DNA of 64,000 bases from JAEZVV01 sp036652035 (GCA_036652035.1 JAVVWR010000007.1:1-64000); one strand, 5' to 3'. Shown: positions 45,396 to 55,428, numbered from the stretch's first letter. Translations and numbers: made by a program. The notes: a model not told the origin generated them from the letters alone.

Positions 45396-47777
45396 TTATT
45401 GAGTTGATGAATTCTGGACAGTCGTGGCCTCGACGGCAAGCGGCAGGGTGAAGCGGAAGATGGTTCCGCCACCGACGTTGTCCTCGGCGGTAAGCCGTCC
45501 ATTATGGAATTCCACAATGGAACGGCAGATGTTGAGTCCCATGCCCATGCCCTCGGCCTTGGTCGAGAAGAAGGGTTGGAACAGGTTGGCCTTCATTTCA
45601 GCCGGGATACCGGTGCCGTGGTCGGCAACGGCAAAGTCAGCTACGTCGCCGGAACGACGAACCGTCAGTTTGACCTCGCGGACGCTGGCGTTTTCCATCG
45701 CCTCGGCCGCGTTCTTCAGCAGGTTGAGCAGCAATTGCTCGATCAAGACCGGGTCGCACTCAAGCGGCGGGAGGCTGGGATCGACGTCGGTGACGATCTT
45801 GACCGCTCGCTTGCGCGCTTCGATCTCGGCAAAGGCAATCGCCTCTTCGAGCACCCGGGCCACTGGCGTCGGGCGCATGCGCGGCTCGGAGCGCTTCACG
45901 AATTCGCGGATGCGCCGAATGATGTTGCCGGCGCGCTGGGCTTGAGCGCTGGTCTTGTCGAGCGCGGCAAACAATTCATCCTGTGGCAGGTGGCCCGCTT
46001 TCATGCGGGTGATGACGCCGATGCTGTAATTGCTGATCGCCGTGAGCGGCTGGTTGAGTTCGTGCGCGAGCGAACTGGCCATCTCGCCCATGGTGATCAG
46101 GCGCGAGGTGAGCTGAACCTTTTCCTGCTGCTGGCGCACGATGTCTTCGGTCAGCTTGCGGTCGGTGATGTCGCTGGCGATCTGCAGCCGCACCAGGCGG
46201 CCGTCAACCCAGCGCACTTCGCGTACGCGCACGTCGAACCAGCGGTTGCCCTCGACGTCCTGCACTTCGCCTGTCAGCGTGCCGGGCGCGGCCGGTGGGA
46301 GCGCGGGCAGAAGACCGCGGGCGAGCAAGTCGTGTCCGCCGGGCGCATCGCCGAACAGGTCGAGATAGCTGCGGTTGGCAAACAGCAATTCTTCTTCACC
46401 GGGGGTCTTGGCGACCACCGAGACGGCGGCTTCGATCGATTCCAGCACCGTAGTGAAACGGTCGTGGGCGGCGGCGAGCTGCTCGCGGTTGCGCTTGGAT
46501 TCAGAGATGTCGGACATCGAGGTCATCCATCCCAGTTGCTCGCCGTCGTCGGCCAGCAGGGGCGAGACGTACATCTGGGCGGCGAAGAACGATCCGTCCT
46601 TGCGCTTGATGTTGACCTCGTAGCCGCCGATCGCCGTGCCTTCGGCCATTTTGCGAAACACCTCAAGCAGGTGTTCGCGCTCGCTGCCGTCAGGCCAATA
46701 GGGATAGGGCGGCAACAGACCGATCAGTTCAGCGGCTGAAAAACCGGTCATGCGAGCGAAAGCCCGGTTGACATAGAGGGTGCGGCCCTCGAAATCCACC
46801 ACCCGCAAACCGGTTGCCAGCGAATCTTCCATCGCGCGGCGCACCGCGGTTTCGGCGCGCAATTGGCGATCGACCCGGGTTTGGCGCGCGTCATGGCGTG
46901 CCAGCGCGATCAGGGTCACCAGCAGAACCATCGCCAGTCCACCGATCACCCAGATCAAGGCATTGCGGGCCAGAACCGAGCCGAGATGGTAGGGCGTGGC
47001 CTGCAACCTGATGCTGTCGGGCAGCGGCGGCACGCCGAGTTCGTAGTGGGGCGCGTCGTTGGGGGCGGGTGCGCCCGAGGTCGAGGCCAGCATTTCCGTG
47101 CCGTCGAGCAAGCTGACGCGGTAGCGCCGCGCGGTTTCGGGCGGAACCGTTTCGCGCAGCAGAACACCGAGCGAGATCCGGGCCGACATTGCGCCGACCG
47201 ACTTGCCTTCGAATTCCACCGGAACGATCAGATCGACAAACGGGCTGCCTTCGATCGGTGCGGCATACGGCGAGGAGTACATCGAGGAGCCGGACTGGTC
47301 CGAGCGCCGCAGCGCAACCAGCGTCGCGCTTTGAGTGATGAGCGACCCCACCGGAGGGGCCACCTCGCCCAGCGGTCCGGGCGAGGCGATCGCCCAGCGC
47401 ACCCGCATCGCTTCGTCGATGTAGGACACCTGCAGAACGTCGGGGCGACGGGTCATCAGCAGCCGCGCCAGGCCGCGCAAGGTGTTGGCGTCGTCTTTAT
47501 TGGTGACCAGCGCCTGGGCCAGGCGCGAGACGCTTTCGTTGGTCGCCTGCAGGCGCACGTCGATGGCTTCGGCCAATACGTCGGTTGACTGATGCAGGCG
47601 GTCGCGCTGCATTTGGCGGTCTTCCGCGACGATGATGTAAGTCAGGCCCGCCAGAATCAGCACCAGAAGACCGAGCGCCAGCCAGGTCGTGTAGAGGCCG
47701 TAGCGCTCGGCGCGCTTGGCGGGCGCTACGGCCAGTGCCTCGAAGGTCTGCTGCATCGACGTGGGAGGAGTGTTCAT
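45396..47777 (-). CDS. PAS-domain sensor histidine kinase, FixL-like
   Basis: About 793 residues. First TM ~28-50, a periplasmic sensing region ~52-275, second TM (ALIWVIGGLAMVLLVTLIAL), then two PAS domains (~325-450 and ~455-560), H-box SSLAHELNQPLTAISNYSIG, N-box LLNLLKNAAEAMEN, G1 DHGTGIP and a GMGMGLNICRSIVEFH G2 box. The PAS domains show no clear heme-binding His, so oxygen sensing as in FixL is not implied. ATG 47777 is chosen (MNTPPTS); the frame is open to 47879. Divergent from aceE. Confidence 0.92.
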   Translation of the reverse strand: MNTPPTSMQQTFEALAVAPAKRAERYGLYTTWLALGLLVLILAGLTYIIVAEDRQMQRDRLHQSTDVLAEAIDVRLQATNESVSRLAQALVTNKDDANTLRGLARLLMTRRPDVLQVSYIDEAMRVRWAIASPGPLGEVAPPVGSLITQSATLVALRRSDQSGSSMYSSPYAAPIEGSPFVDLIVPVEFEGKSVGAMSARISLGVLLRETVPPETARRYRVSLLDGTEMLASTSGAPAPNDAPHYELGVPPLPDSIRLQATPYHLGSVLARNALIWVIGGLAMVLLVTLIALARHDARQTRVDRQLRAETAVRRAMEDSLATGLRVVDFEGRTLYVNRAFARMTGFSAAELIGLLPPYPYWPDGSEREHLLEVFRKMAEGTAIGGYEVNIKRKDGSFFAAQMYVSPLLADDGEQLGWMTSMSDISESKRNREQLAAAHDRFTTVLESIEAAVSVVAKTPGEEELLFANRSYLDLFGDAPGGHDLLARGLLPALPPAAPGTLTGEVQDVEGNRWFDVRVREVRWVDGRLVRLQIASDITDRKLTEDIVRQQQEKVQLTSRLITMGEMASSLAHELNQPLTAISNYSIGVITRMKAGHLPQDELFAALDKTSAQAQRAGNIIRRIREFVKRSEPRMRPTPVARVLEEAIAFAEIEARKRAVKIVTDVDPSLPPLECDPVLIEQLLLNLLKNAAEAMENASVREVKLTVRRSGDVADFAVADHGTGIPAEMKANLFQPFFSTKAEGMGMGLNICRSIVEFHNGRLTAEDNVGGGTIFRFTLPLAVEATTVQNSSTQ

Positions 47778-47933
47778 TGAGTAAAGCGAACGGGTCAGGC
47801 CTTGGCCGCAAGCAAAGGTAAGGATGATAAGGGCCCCGATGGGGTTCACGACACTATGGTTGGCCCGTGCTTGGAGCAATGGATTCGTGGCTTTAGTGTC
47901 ATTTTTTCGTAATAAGAAACGTTGGGTCGTGAT

Positions 47934-47980
47934 TTGAAAAACCGCACTGGACTGTTATCGTCCGGCGCACTAGCGCACTA
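47934..47980 (+). promoter_or_regulatory. possible aceE promoter with 8-bp tandem repeat
   Basis: TTGAAA (47934-47939), 16 bases, TATCGT (47956-47961). At the likely start site is a perfect tandem repeat of GCGCACTA (47965-47972 and 47973-47980), which could bind a regulator. Confidence 0.4.
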
Positions 47981-48026
47981 CCGGTTTCGGCTGCGCTCGT
48001 CCGATACCAAGAGGAAGGAGACTCCC

Positions 48027-50729
48027 ATGTCCGCGCTGCCCCAGAACCTGGCTGCCACCGATCCCGACGCACTGGAAACCGCCGAGTGGCTCGACGCATT
48101 GAATTCCGTGCTCGAGCGCGAAGGCCCCGAACGGGCTCATTACCTGCTCGAGCGCCTGATTGACCAGGCTCGCCATTCCGGCGCGTTTATCCCGTATTCG
48201 CCCAACACGGCCTACGTCAACACGATTCCGCCGCACCTCGAAGCCAAGTCGCCCGGCGACCCCGCGATCGAAGAGCGTCTGCGCGCCTATATGCGCTGGA
48301 ACGCCATGGCGACCGTGGTGCGCGCCAACCGCGCCGATGGCGACCTGGGCGGCCACATCGCCAGTTACGCCTCGGTCGGCACCCTGATGGAAGTGGGCTT
48401 CACCCACTTCTGGCGCGCGCCGACCGCCGATTTCGGCGGCGACCTGGTCTATTTCCAGGGCCATTGCTCGCCTGGCGTCTACGCCCGCGCCTTCCTCGAA
48501 GGCCGCTTGAGCGAAGACCAGCTGATCAACTTCCGCCGCGACGTCGGCGGCAAGGGCGTGACCAGCTACCCGCACCCCAAGCTGATGCCCGACTTCTGGC
48601 AATTCCCCACGGTCTCGATGGGCCTGGGGCCGCTGCAGGCGATCTACCAGGCGCGCTTTCTGAAGTACCTGCACGCGCGCGGGATTGCCGATACGTCCAA
48701 CCGCAAGGTCTGGTGCTTCTGCGGCGACGGCGAGATGGACGAGCCCGAATCGCTGGGCGCGATCGGCATGGCCGCGCGCGAGAAGCTCGACAACCTGATC
48801 TTCGTGATCAACTGCAATCTGCAGCGCCTCGACGGTCCGGTGCGCGGCAACGGCAAGATCATCCAGGAGCTCGAGGGCGACTTCCGTGGCGCTGGCTGGA
48901 ACGTGATCAAGCTGGTGTGGGGCTCGTACTGGGACCCGCTGCTTGCCAAGGACAAGGACGGCTACCTGCTGCGCCTGATGGAAGAGACCATCGACGGCGA
49001 GTACCAGAACTACAAGGCCAATGACGGCGCCTTCGTGCGCAAGCACTTCTTCGGCAAGTATCCGCAGACGCTGGAAATGGTCTCGCGCATGACCGACGAC
49101 GACATCTGGCACTTGAACCGCGGCGGCCATGACCCGCACAAGATCTACGCCGCCTACGCGGCGGCGGTCGAACACGAAGGCCAGCCTACCGTCATTCTCG
49201 CCAAGACCGTCAAGGGTTTCGGCATGGGCAAGATCGGCCAGGGCAAGAACCCGACGCACCAGTTGAAGAAGTTGGACACCGACGCCGTGCGCGAATACCG
49301 CGACCGCTTTGCGATCCCGATTCCCGACGACAAGCTCGACGAAGTGCCCTTTTACAAACCGGCCGAGAACTCGCCCGAGATGGTCTATCTGCACGAGCGT
49401 CGCCGCGAGCTGGGTGGCTATGTGCCGACCCGCCGCAAGCGCGCCGACGAGAAGCTCACCGTGCCGCCGCTCGAGACCTTTGCCGCCGTGCTCGAGCCCA
49501 CCGCCGAAGGGCGCGAGATCAGCACCACCCAGGCCTTCGTGCGCTTTCTCACGCAGCTGGTGCGCGACAAGGCGATCGGCCCGCGCGTGGTGCCGATCGT
49601 TCCCGACGAGGCGCGCACCTTCGGCATGGAAGGCATGTTCCGCCAGCTCGGCATCTTCAGCCAGACCGGCCAGCTGTATGAACCGGTCGATCGCGACCAG
49701 GTCATGTATTACCGCGAGGACAAGGCCGGCCAGATCCTCGAAGAGGGCATCAACGAAGCGGGAGCGATGAGCTCGTGGATCGCCGCGGCGACGAGCTACA
49801 GCTCGAACAACCGCACCATGCTGCCCTTCTACATCTTCTATTCGATGTTCGGCTTCCAGCGCATTGGCGATCTGGCCTGGGCGGCGGGCGACATGCAGTC
49901 GCGCGGCTTCCTGCTGGGGGGCACGGCGGGCCGCACCACGCTCAATGGCGAAGGCCTGCAACACCAGGACGGTCACTCGCACTTGATGAGCGCGACCATC
50001 CCCAACTGCGTGAGCTACGACCCGACTTTCGCTCACGAAGTGGCGGTGATCCTGCAGCACGGCATGAAGCGCATGTTCGAGGACCAGGAAAACGTCTGGT
50101 ACTACGTCACGCTGATGAACGAGAACTACCCCCAGCCCGGTCTCAAGAAAGGTCAGGAAGAGGGCATCCTGAAAGGCATGTACCGCCTGCGCGAAGGCCC
50201 GGCCGGCGCCGGCAGCGGCATGTCGATCCCGCGCGTGCAACTGCTGGGCTCCGGCACCCTCCTGCGCGAAGTGATGGCCGCGGCCGAACTGCTCGAGGCC
50301 GACTGGGGCGTGGCGGGCGATGTCTGGAGCTGCACCAGCTTTACCGAGCTGCGCCGCGACGGCATCGAGATCGAACGCTGGAATCTGCTCCACCCGACCG
50401 CGCCGCAGAAGAAGGCCTACGTCACCCAGGAGCTCGAGCGCACTGCCGGCCCGATCGTCGCTTCAAGCGATTACATGCGCTCGTTTGCCGACCAGATCCG
50501 CGCCTTCATTCCGCGCGGCCGCGAGTACAAGGTCCTGGGCACCGACGGCTTTGGCCGCTCCGACACCCGCGAGGCCTTGCGCGAATTCTTCGAGGTCGAC
50601 CGCCACTACGTGGTGATCGCGGCCTTGAAGGCGCTCGCCGAGGAAGGCGCGATTCCGCTCGCCAAGGTGGCTGAAGCGATCAAGAAATACGGCATCGACG
50701 CCGACCGTCCCAACCCGGCTGCGGCGTAA
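48027..50729 (+). CDS. aceE: pyruvate dehydrogenase E1 component, homodimeric
   Basis: Thiamine-diphosphate enzyme starting pyruvate oxidation to acetyl-CoA. 900 residues, the single-chain AceE type of proteobacteria. TPP-binding region CGDGEMDEPESLGAI ... NCNLQRLDGPVRGNGKIIQ; further landmarks GGHIASYASVGTLMEVG and GLQHQDGHSHL. AAGGAG is seven bases before ATG 48027. First gene of aceE-aceF-lpdA. Confidence 0.97.
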   Translation: MSALPQNLAATDPDALETAEWLDALNSVLEREGPERAHYLLERLIDQARHSGAFIPYSPNTAYVNTIPPHLEAKSPGDPAIEERLRAYMRWNAMATVVRANRADGDLGGHIASYASVGTLMEVGFTHFWRAPTADFGGDLVYFQGHCSPGVYARAFLEGRLSEDQLINFRRDVGGKGVTSYPHPKLMPDFWQFPTVSMGLGPLQAIYQARFLKYLHARGIADTSNRKVWCFCGDGEMDEPESLGAIGMAAREKLDNLIFVINCNLQRLDGPVRGNGKIIQELEGDFRGAGWNVIKLVWGSYWDPLLAKDKDGYLLRLMEETIDGEYQNYKANDGAFVRKHFFGKYPQTLEMVSRMTDDDIWHLNRGGHDPHKIYAAYAAAVEHEGQPTVILAKTVKGFGMGKIGQGKNPTHQLKKLDTDAVREYRDRFAIPIPDDKLDEVPFYKPAENSPEMVYLHERRRELGGYVPTRRKRADEKLTVPPLETFAAVLEPTAEGREISTTQAFVRFLTQLVRDKAIGPRVVPIVPDEARTFGMEGMFRQLGIFSQTGQLYEPVDRDQVMYYREDKAGQILEEGINEAGAMSSWIAAATSYSSNNRTMLPFYIFYSMFGFQRIGDLAWAAGDMQSRGFLLGGTAGRTTLNGEGLQHQDGHSHLMSATIPNCVSYDPTFAHEVAVILQHGMKRMFEDQENVWYYVTLMNENYPQPGLKKGQEEGILKGMYRLREGPAGAGSGMSIPRVQLLGSGTLLREVMAAAELLEADWGVAGDVWSCTSFTELRRDGIEIERWNLLHPTAPQKKAYVTQELERTAGPIVASSDYMRSFADQIRAFIPRGREYKVLGTDGFGRSDTREALREFFEVDRHYVVIAALKALAEEGAIPLAKVAEAIKKYGIDADRPNPAAA

Positions 50730-50744
50730 GGCCCCGGAGTTCCC

Positions 50745-52076
50745 ATGAGTCAACTGATCGAAGTGAAAGTCCCCGACATCGGCGACTTCAAGGAAGTGGA
50801 AGTGATCGAAGTGCTGGTCAAGCCGGGCGATGCCGTCGCGCTTGAGCAGTCACTGGTCACGGTCGAGAGCGACAAGGCCTCGATGGAGATTCCGTCGAAC
50901 GCCGCCGGCGTGGTCAAGGAAGTGCGGGTCAAGCTCGGCGACAAGGTGGCCGAAGGCACGCTGCTGCTGATCCTCGAGCCCGCTGGCGCGGCCGCGCCGG
51001 TGGCCGCCGCTCAAGCCGCGGTTCCGGTCCAGGCCGCCGCGGCCGCACCAATTCCGGCGCCTGTGGCAGCGGCCTCGCCCCCCTCGAAGGCCTTTGCCAC
51101 CGAGATGGCCGAGCGTCCGGCCGAGACCATCGTCGCCGCGCCGCATAGCGCGGCTCACGCTTCGCCCTCGGTGCGCAAGTTCGCGCGCGAGCTGGGCGTT
51201 GATCTGACCCGGGTGCCGGGCACGGGCGCGAAGGGCCGCATCACCCCCGATGACGTTCGTCAGTTCGTCAAGAGCGTGATGGCCAGTGGCGCCGCTCCGG
51301 TCGCCGCGGCCGCGCCCGCGGGCGCTGGCCTGGGTCTGGCCTTGCCGGCCTGGCCCGAGGTCGACTTCGCCAAGTTCGGCGAGATCGAGCGCGTGAGCAT
51401 GTCGCGCATCAAGAAGATCTCCGGCCCGGCGCTCACCCGCAACGCGATCCTGATCCCGCACGTGACCAATCACGAAGACGCGGACATCACCGATCTCGAG
51501 GCCTTCCGCGTTCAGTTGAACGCCGAGAACGCCAAGAGCGGCATCAAGCTCACCATGCTTGCCTTTCTGATCAAGGCGGCGGTCGCGGCCTTGAAGAAGT
51601 TCCCCGAGTTCAACAGCTCGCTCGACGCGGCGAGCAACGACGCGATCCTCTTGAAGCGCTACTACCACATCGGTTTTGCCGCCGACACGCCCAACGGGCT
51701 GGTGGTGCCGGTGATCAAGGACGCCGACCAGAAAGGCATCTTCGAGATCGCGCAGGAGACCGCCGAACTCGCCAAGAAGGCGCGCGACGGCAAGCTGAGC
51801 CCGGCCGACATGCAGGGCGGCACCTTCAGCATTTCCTCGTTGGGCGGCATCGGCGGCACCTACTTCACGCCGATCATCAACGCGCCCGAGGTGGCGATCC
51901 TGGGCGTGTGCCGCGCCAGCATGAAACCGGTGTGGGACGGCCAGGCCTTCGCGCCGCGCCTGATCCTGCCGATGTCGCTGTCGTGGGACCACCGCGTGGT
52001 CGATGGCGCCGGCGCCGCGCGTTTCAACGCCTATCTGGCGAGCCTGCTGGCGGATTTCCGCCGCGCGATGCTCTAG
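50745..52076 (+). CDS. aceF: dihydrolipoamide acetyltransferase E2 of pyruvate dehydrogenase
   Basis: 443 residues: one lipoyl domain 1-75 with the lipoylated Lys in VESDKASMEIP, an Ala/Pro linker, the peripheral subunit-binding domain ~143-177 (SPSVRKFARELGVDLTRVPG), a second linker and the acyltransferase domain with catalytic His in SWDHRVVDGAGAARF. Only one lipoyl domain is present here, but the E3 subunit supplies another. Starts 15 bases after aceE. Confidence 0.97.
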   Translation: MSQLIEVKVPDIGDFKEVEVIEVLVKPGDAVALEQSLVTVESDKASMEIPSNAAGVVKEVRVKLGDKVAEGTLLLILEPAGAAAPVAAAQAAVPVQAAAAAPIPAPVAAASPPSKAFATEMAERPAETIVAAPHSAAHASPSVRKFARELGVDLTRVPGTGAKGRITPDDVRQFVKSVMASGAAPVAAAAPAGAGLGLALPAWPEVDFAKFGEIERVSMSRIKKISGPALTRNAILIPHVTNHEDADITDLEAFRVQLNAENAKSGIKLTMLAFLIKAAVAALKKFPEFNSSLDAASNDAILLKRYYHIGFAADTPNGLVVPVIKDADQKGIFEIAQETAELAKKARDGKLSPADMQGGTFSISSLGGIGGTYFTPIINAPEVAILGVCRASMKPVWDGQAFAPRLILPMSLSWDHRVVDGAGAARFNAYLASLLADFRRAML

Positions 52077-52106
52077 GCCCACGCCGATTAACCGAAGAGA
52101 CAACCC

Positions 52107-53855
52107 ATGAGTCAGATCATCGAACTCCGCGTGCCCGACATCGGCGATTTCAAGGACGTTGAGGTCATCGAAGTGCTGGTCAAGGCCGGCGACACCATTG
52201 CGCTCGAGCAGTCGCTCATCACCGTTGAAAGCGACAAGGCCTCGATGGAGATTCCCGCTACGGCCGCCGGCGTGGTCCGCGAGTTGAAGCTCAAGCTCGG
52301 CGACAAGGTGGCCAAGGGCTCGCTCCTGCTCCTGCTGGAGCCGGCCGCCGCCATCGTCACTGCGCCCGCTGCCGCACCGGCCGCGGCGTCGGCTCCCGTT
52401 CCGTCGCAGGTTCCGGTGGCGGCGAGCTTGGCGGGCGCCGCCGACATCGAATGCGATGTGATGGTGCTGGGCGCCGGCCCCGGCGGCTATTCCGCCGCGT
52501 TCCGCGCCGCCGACCTGGGCCTGAAAGTGGTGCTGGTCGAGCGCTACTCCACCCTCGGCGGCGTATGCCTCAACGTCGGCTGCATTCCGTCAAAGGCGCT
52601 GCTGCACGTGGCAGCGGTGATCGACGAGGCCTCGCATTTCGCCGAACTTGGCGTCGATTTCGGCGCGCCCAAGATCGATCTCGACCGCCTGCGCGCGCAC
52701 AAGAGCAAGGTCGTCTCCAAGCTCACCGGCGGTCTGGCGATGATGGCCAAGATGCGCAAGGTGACCGTGGTCGAGGGTGTGGGCACGTTCGCCGACCCGC
52801 ACCATCTGAGCGTGGCCACCGCCAACGGCACCAAGACCGTCAAGTTTGCCCAGGCGATCATCGCCGCCGGCAGCCGGGTCGTGAAGCTGCCCTTCATTCC
52901 GGAAGATCCGCGCATCGTCGATTCGACCGGCGCGCTCGAGCTGCGCGCGGTGCCGCAGAAGATGCTGGTGATCGGTGGCGGCATCATCGGGCTCGAGATG
53001 GCAACCGTGTACTCGACTCTCGGCGCTCGCATTGACGTGGTCGAGATGCTCGATGGCCTGATGCCCGGCGCTGACCGCGACCTGGTCAAGGTCTGGCAGA
53101 AACGTAACCAAACGCGGTTTGACCGCGTGATGTTGAAGACCAAGACCGTCGGCGTCGAAGCGCGCGACGACGGCATCTGGGTCACCTTCGAAGGCGAGGC
53201 CGCGCCGGCCGATCCGCAGCGCTATGACCTGGTGCTGGTCGCTGTGGGCCGCAGCCCCAATGGCGGGGCGATCGGCGCCGAGCACGCCGGCGTGGCGGTG
53301 AGCGAGCGCGGTTTCATCGCGGTCGATGCCCAGATGCGCACCAACATGCCGCACATCTTTGCCATTGGCGACCTGGTCGGCCAGCCCATGCTCGCGCACA
53401 AGGCGGTGCACGAGGCGCACGTGGCCGCCGAGGCCGCCGCTGGCCAGAAGTCCTTCTTCGACGCCAAGGTGATTCCGTCGGTGGCCTACACCGACCCCGA
53501 GATCGCCTGGGTCGGCGTGACCGAAGACGAAGCCGGAAAGAGCGGCCGCGCCATCACCAAGGGCGTGTTCCCGTGGAGCGCCTCGGGCCGCGCGATCGCC
53601 AACGGCCGCGACGAAGGTTTCACCAAGCTGATCTTCGACGCCGAGACCCATCGCATCATCGGCGGCGGGATTGTCGGCACCAACGCCGGCGACATGATCG
53701 GCGAGGTGGCGCTCGCCATCGAGATGGGCGCCGACGCGGTTGATATTGGCAAGACGATCCACCCGCACCCGACACTGGGCGAATCGATCGGCCTGGCGGC
53801 CGAAGCCGCCGAGGGCCACTGCACCGACTTGCCGCCGGCGCGCAAGTCAAGCTGA
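52107..53855 (+). CDS. lpdA: dihydrolipoamide dehydrogenase E3 with N-terminal lipoyl domain
   Basis: Flavoprotein reoxidising dihydrolipoamide. 582 residues because a lipoyl domain (1-75, VESDKASMEIP) and an Ala/Pro linker precede the ~460-residue enzyme, a known betaproteobacterial form. FAD loop VLGAGPGGYSAAFRAADLG, redox disulfide GGVCLNVGCIPSK, NAD loop VIGGGIIGLEMATV and the C-terminal IHPHPTLGESIG with the catalytic His. The lipoyl domain closely resembles that of aceF, implying duplication within the operon. Confidence 0.97.
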   Translation: MSQIIELRVPDIGDFKDVEVIEVLVKAGDTIALEQSLITVESDKASMEIPATAAGVVRELKLKLGDKVAKGSLLLLLEPAAAIVTAPAAAPAAASAPVPSQVPVAASLAGAADIECDVMVLGAGPGGYSAAFRAADLGLKVVLVERYSTLGGVCLNVGCIPSKALLHVAAVIDEASHFAELGVDFGAPKIDLDRLRAHKSKVVSKLTGGLAMMAKMRKVTVVEGVGTFADPHHLSVATANGTKTVKFAQAIIAAGSRVVKLPFIPEDPRIVDSTGALELRAVPQKMLVIGGGIIGLEMATVYSTLGARIDVVEMLDGLMPGADRDLVKVWQKRNQTRFDRVMLKTKTVGVEARDDGIWVTFEGEAAPADPQRYDLVLVAVGRSPNGGAIGAEHAGVAVSERGFIAVDAQMRTNMPHIFAIGDLVGQPMLAHKAVHEAHVAAEAAAGQKSFFDAKVIPSVAYTDPEIAWVGVTEDEAGKSGRAITKGVFPWSASGRAIANGRDEGFTKLIFDAETHRIIGGGIVGTNAGDMIGEVALAIEMGADAVDIGKTIHPHPTLGESIGLAAEAAEGHCTDLPPARKSS

Positions 53856-53888
53856 GCCAGCCGCGACGCGACCGGGCGTCTGCAGCTT

Positions 53889-53920
53889 GCCAAGAGGCTC
53901 TCTGCGGAGAGCCTCTTGGC
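53889..53920. terminator. 14-bp hairpin between lpdA and the convergent transporter
   Basis: Perfect 14-base arms (GCCAAGAGGCTCTC and its complement) with loop TGCG. No T tract, so it may stabilise transcript ends or terminate weakly. Confidence 0.5.
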
Positions 53921-53948
53921 ATTGGGCGCGGCTGCGCGTGGCCAGGGC

Positions 53949-55223
53949 TTAGCTCATCAACCAGATCAGCAGGCCGAGAGAAATCGGAATCACGGCGAGG
54001 GCGCAGCGTTTGGCGACTTGCCAGACATTGACGCCGGCCTGCCCGGCGGCGATGACCGATACGGCTGCAACGGGGGAGATCAGTTTGCCGAGCACGCCGC
54101 CGATGAACGTGAGGGTGCTGAGCTCGCGGGGCGCCAGCCCGAAGCTCTCGGCGTGGGGGATCGTGAAGTCGAGGCATGCCGCCACCGGGGCAATCCGGCT
54201 GCCGGTAAGCGCCGCGAGCGCAAATGGCAGATAGAGCACCAGCGGCGTAGCCAGTTCCTGGCGGCCGACCACCGCCGCAATGATGGCGCTGATCACGCCA
54301 TTGGCCTCGAGGGCGGCGACAAACATGCCGGCGGCGATGATGATGGCCATCACCTTGATGCAGGCTTGAAGCGCGCCACGGCTAAAGCTGCCCAGGGCTT
54401 CGCGCCAGGGCTGGCGACACAGCACGGCGACCGTCACCGAACTGGCCACCGTGGCCTCGAAAACGTGCAGGCCTTGCGGTCGCCAGGCGCCCCCCCAGGC
54501 GCCCAGCTGCGGCGAGCTGCCCAGCAGCAGCGCGAGAGGAAGAAACGGCAGCGCCGCCTTCAGATAATCGGGTTGAGCGGCGCAGGGCCGGACTGCTGCG
54601 CTGTCGTGCGTGACGAGGTGGTGCTCGTTTCTGAGGCGGGCCAGGATCACCAGGCCCAGCGCGAGAAGCACGCTCAGGAGGAGCGCGGCCGGAGCCAGGT
54701 GATAGAGCATGGCGACCGGTGTTTCGCCGGCGGCGCGGGCGACTGCGGCAAGCACCGGGCCGCCGGGGTTGAGCGAGCCGCCCCAGCTGCCCGCGATCAA
54801 GGTGCTCGCGGCCAGGGCGGGATGCACGCCACAGGCGATCATGGTTGGCACCAGAACCACGCCGATCACGCTGACCGCCGCCGCCGGGCTGGTGAGGGCG
54901 CAGCTCAGCAGCATGGTCACGGCCACGGTGGCCGGGATCAGACCGTGATGCAGCGCGCGCAAAGGGGGAACCAAGAGCTCGACCAGGGCGCGATCGCACC
55001 CGGTGGCGCGGACGACGCAAGCAAACCCCGTGGCCGGCAAGATCACGGCAAACAAACCCAGGTTGCTCAGACCACTGCCCAGGGCGGCCAGCCATGGTTC
55101 GATGTCACGCGCCAGCAGCGTGAGCGCGGCGCCGCCCGCGAGCAGGGCGATCCGTGAATCGACTTTGCGGGCCATCGCCACCATGGTTGTGATCACGATG
55201 GCCGCTACCAAAATCAATTTCAA
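53949..55223 (-). CDS. DcuC-like C4-dicarboxylate/anion transporter
   Basis: 424-residue polytopic membrane protein (about 11-12 hydrophobic segments) of the DcuC/ion-transporter superfamily. Two re-entrant-type halves are visible: SPAAAVSVIGVVLVPTMIACG with GSWGGSLNPGGPVLAAV, and TGSRIAPVAACLDFTIPHA with GKLISPVAAVSVIAAG. Similarity to DcuC suggests succinate/fumarate or related dicarboxylate transport; the substrate is not certain. Monocistronic by context. Confidence 0.8.
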   Translation of the reverse strand: MKLILVAAIVITTMVAMARKVDSRIALLAGGAALTLLARDIEPWLAALGSGLSNLGLFAVILPATGFACVVRATGCDRALVELLVPPLRALHHGLIPATVAVTMLLSCALTSPAAAVSVIGVVLVPTMIACGVHPALAASTLIAGSWGGSLNPGGPVLAAVARAAGETPVAMLYHLAPAALLLSVLLALGLVILARLRNEHHLVTHDSAAVRPCAAQPDYLKAALPFLPLALLLGSSPQLGAWGGAWRPQGLHVFEATVASSVTVAVLCRQPWREALGSFSRGALQACIKVMAIIIAAGMFVAALEANGVISAIIAAVVGRQELATPLVLYLPFALAALTGSRIAPVAACLDFTIPHAESFGLAPRELSTLTFIGGVLGKLISPVAAVSVIAAGQAGVNVWQVAKRCALAVIPISLGLLIWLMS

Positions 55224-55428
55224 GAGAACTCGCAGCCGATGGGCTTGGCCCGCTCGCCAAGGAAGCCGTGATTTTTCTACGGCACGCGTCGCCCGCCCTT
55301 GGTGCGCGTCAATGAAGCGGTGCTTGGAAAGAGGGGGGCGGGCTTGTGCGGGGGGGCGGGCCGGCTCGCGTGGATTCGCGTTCCCCCGCGCTGGCGTGTC
55401 GCAGGCCGGGTGGGGCTTGTGAGAAGGC

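Noticed and set aside
45396..47777. Heme-based oxygen sensor FixL
   Set aside because: The kinase is FixL-like in layout, but no heme-binding PAS signature could be identified, so only the general name is used.
47970..50393. An 807-codon open frame on the minus strand opposite aceE
   Set aside because: Antisense shadow of aceE; low-complexity His/Ala/Arg/Val composition and no family similarity.
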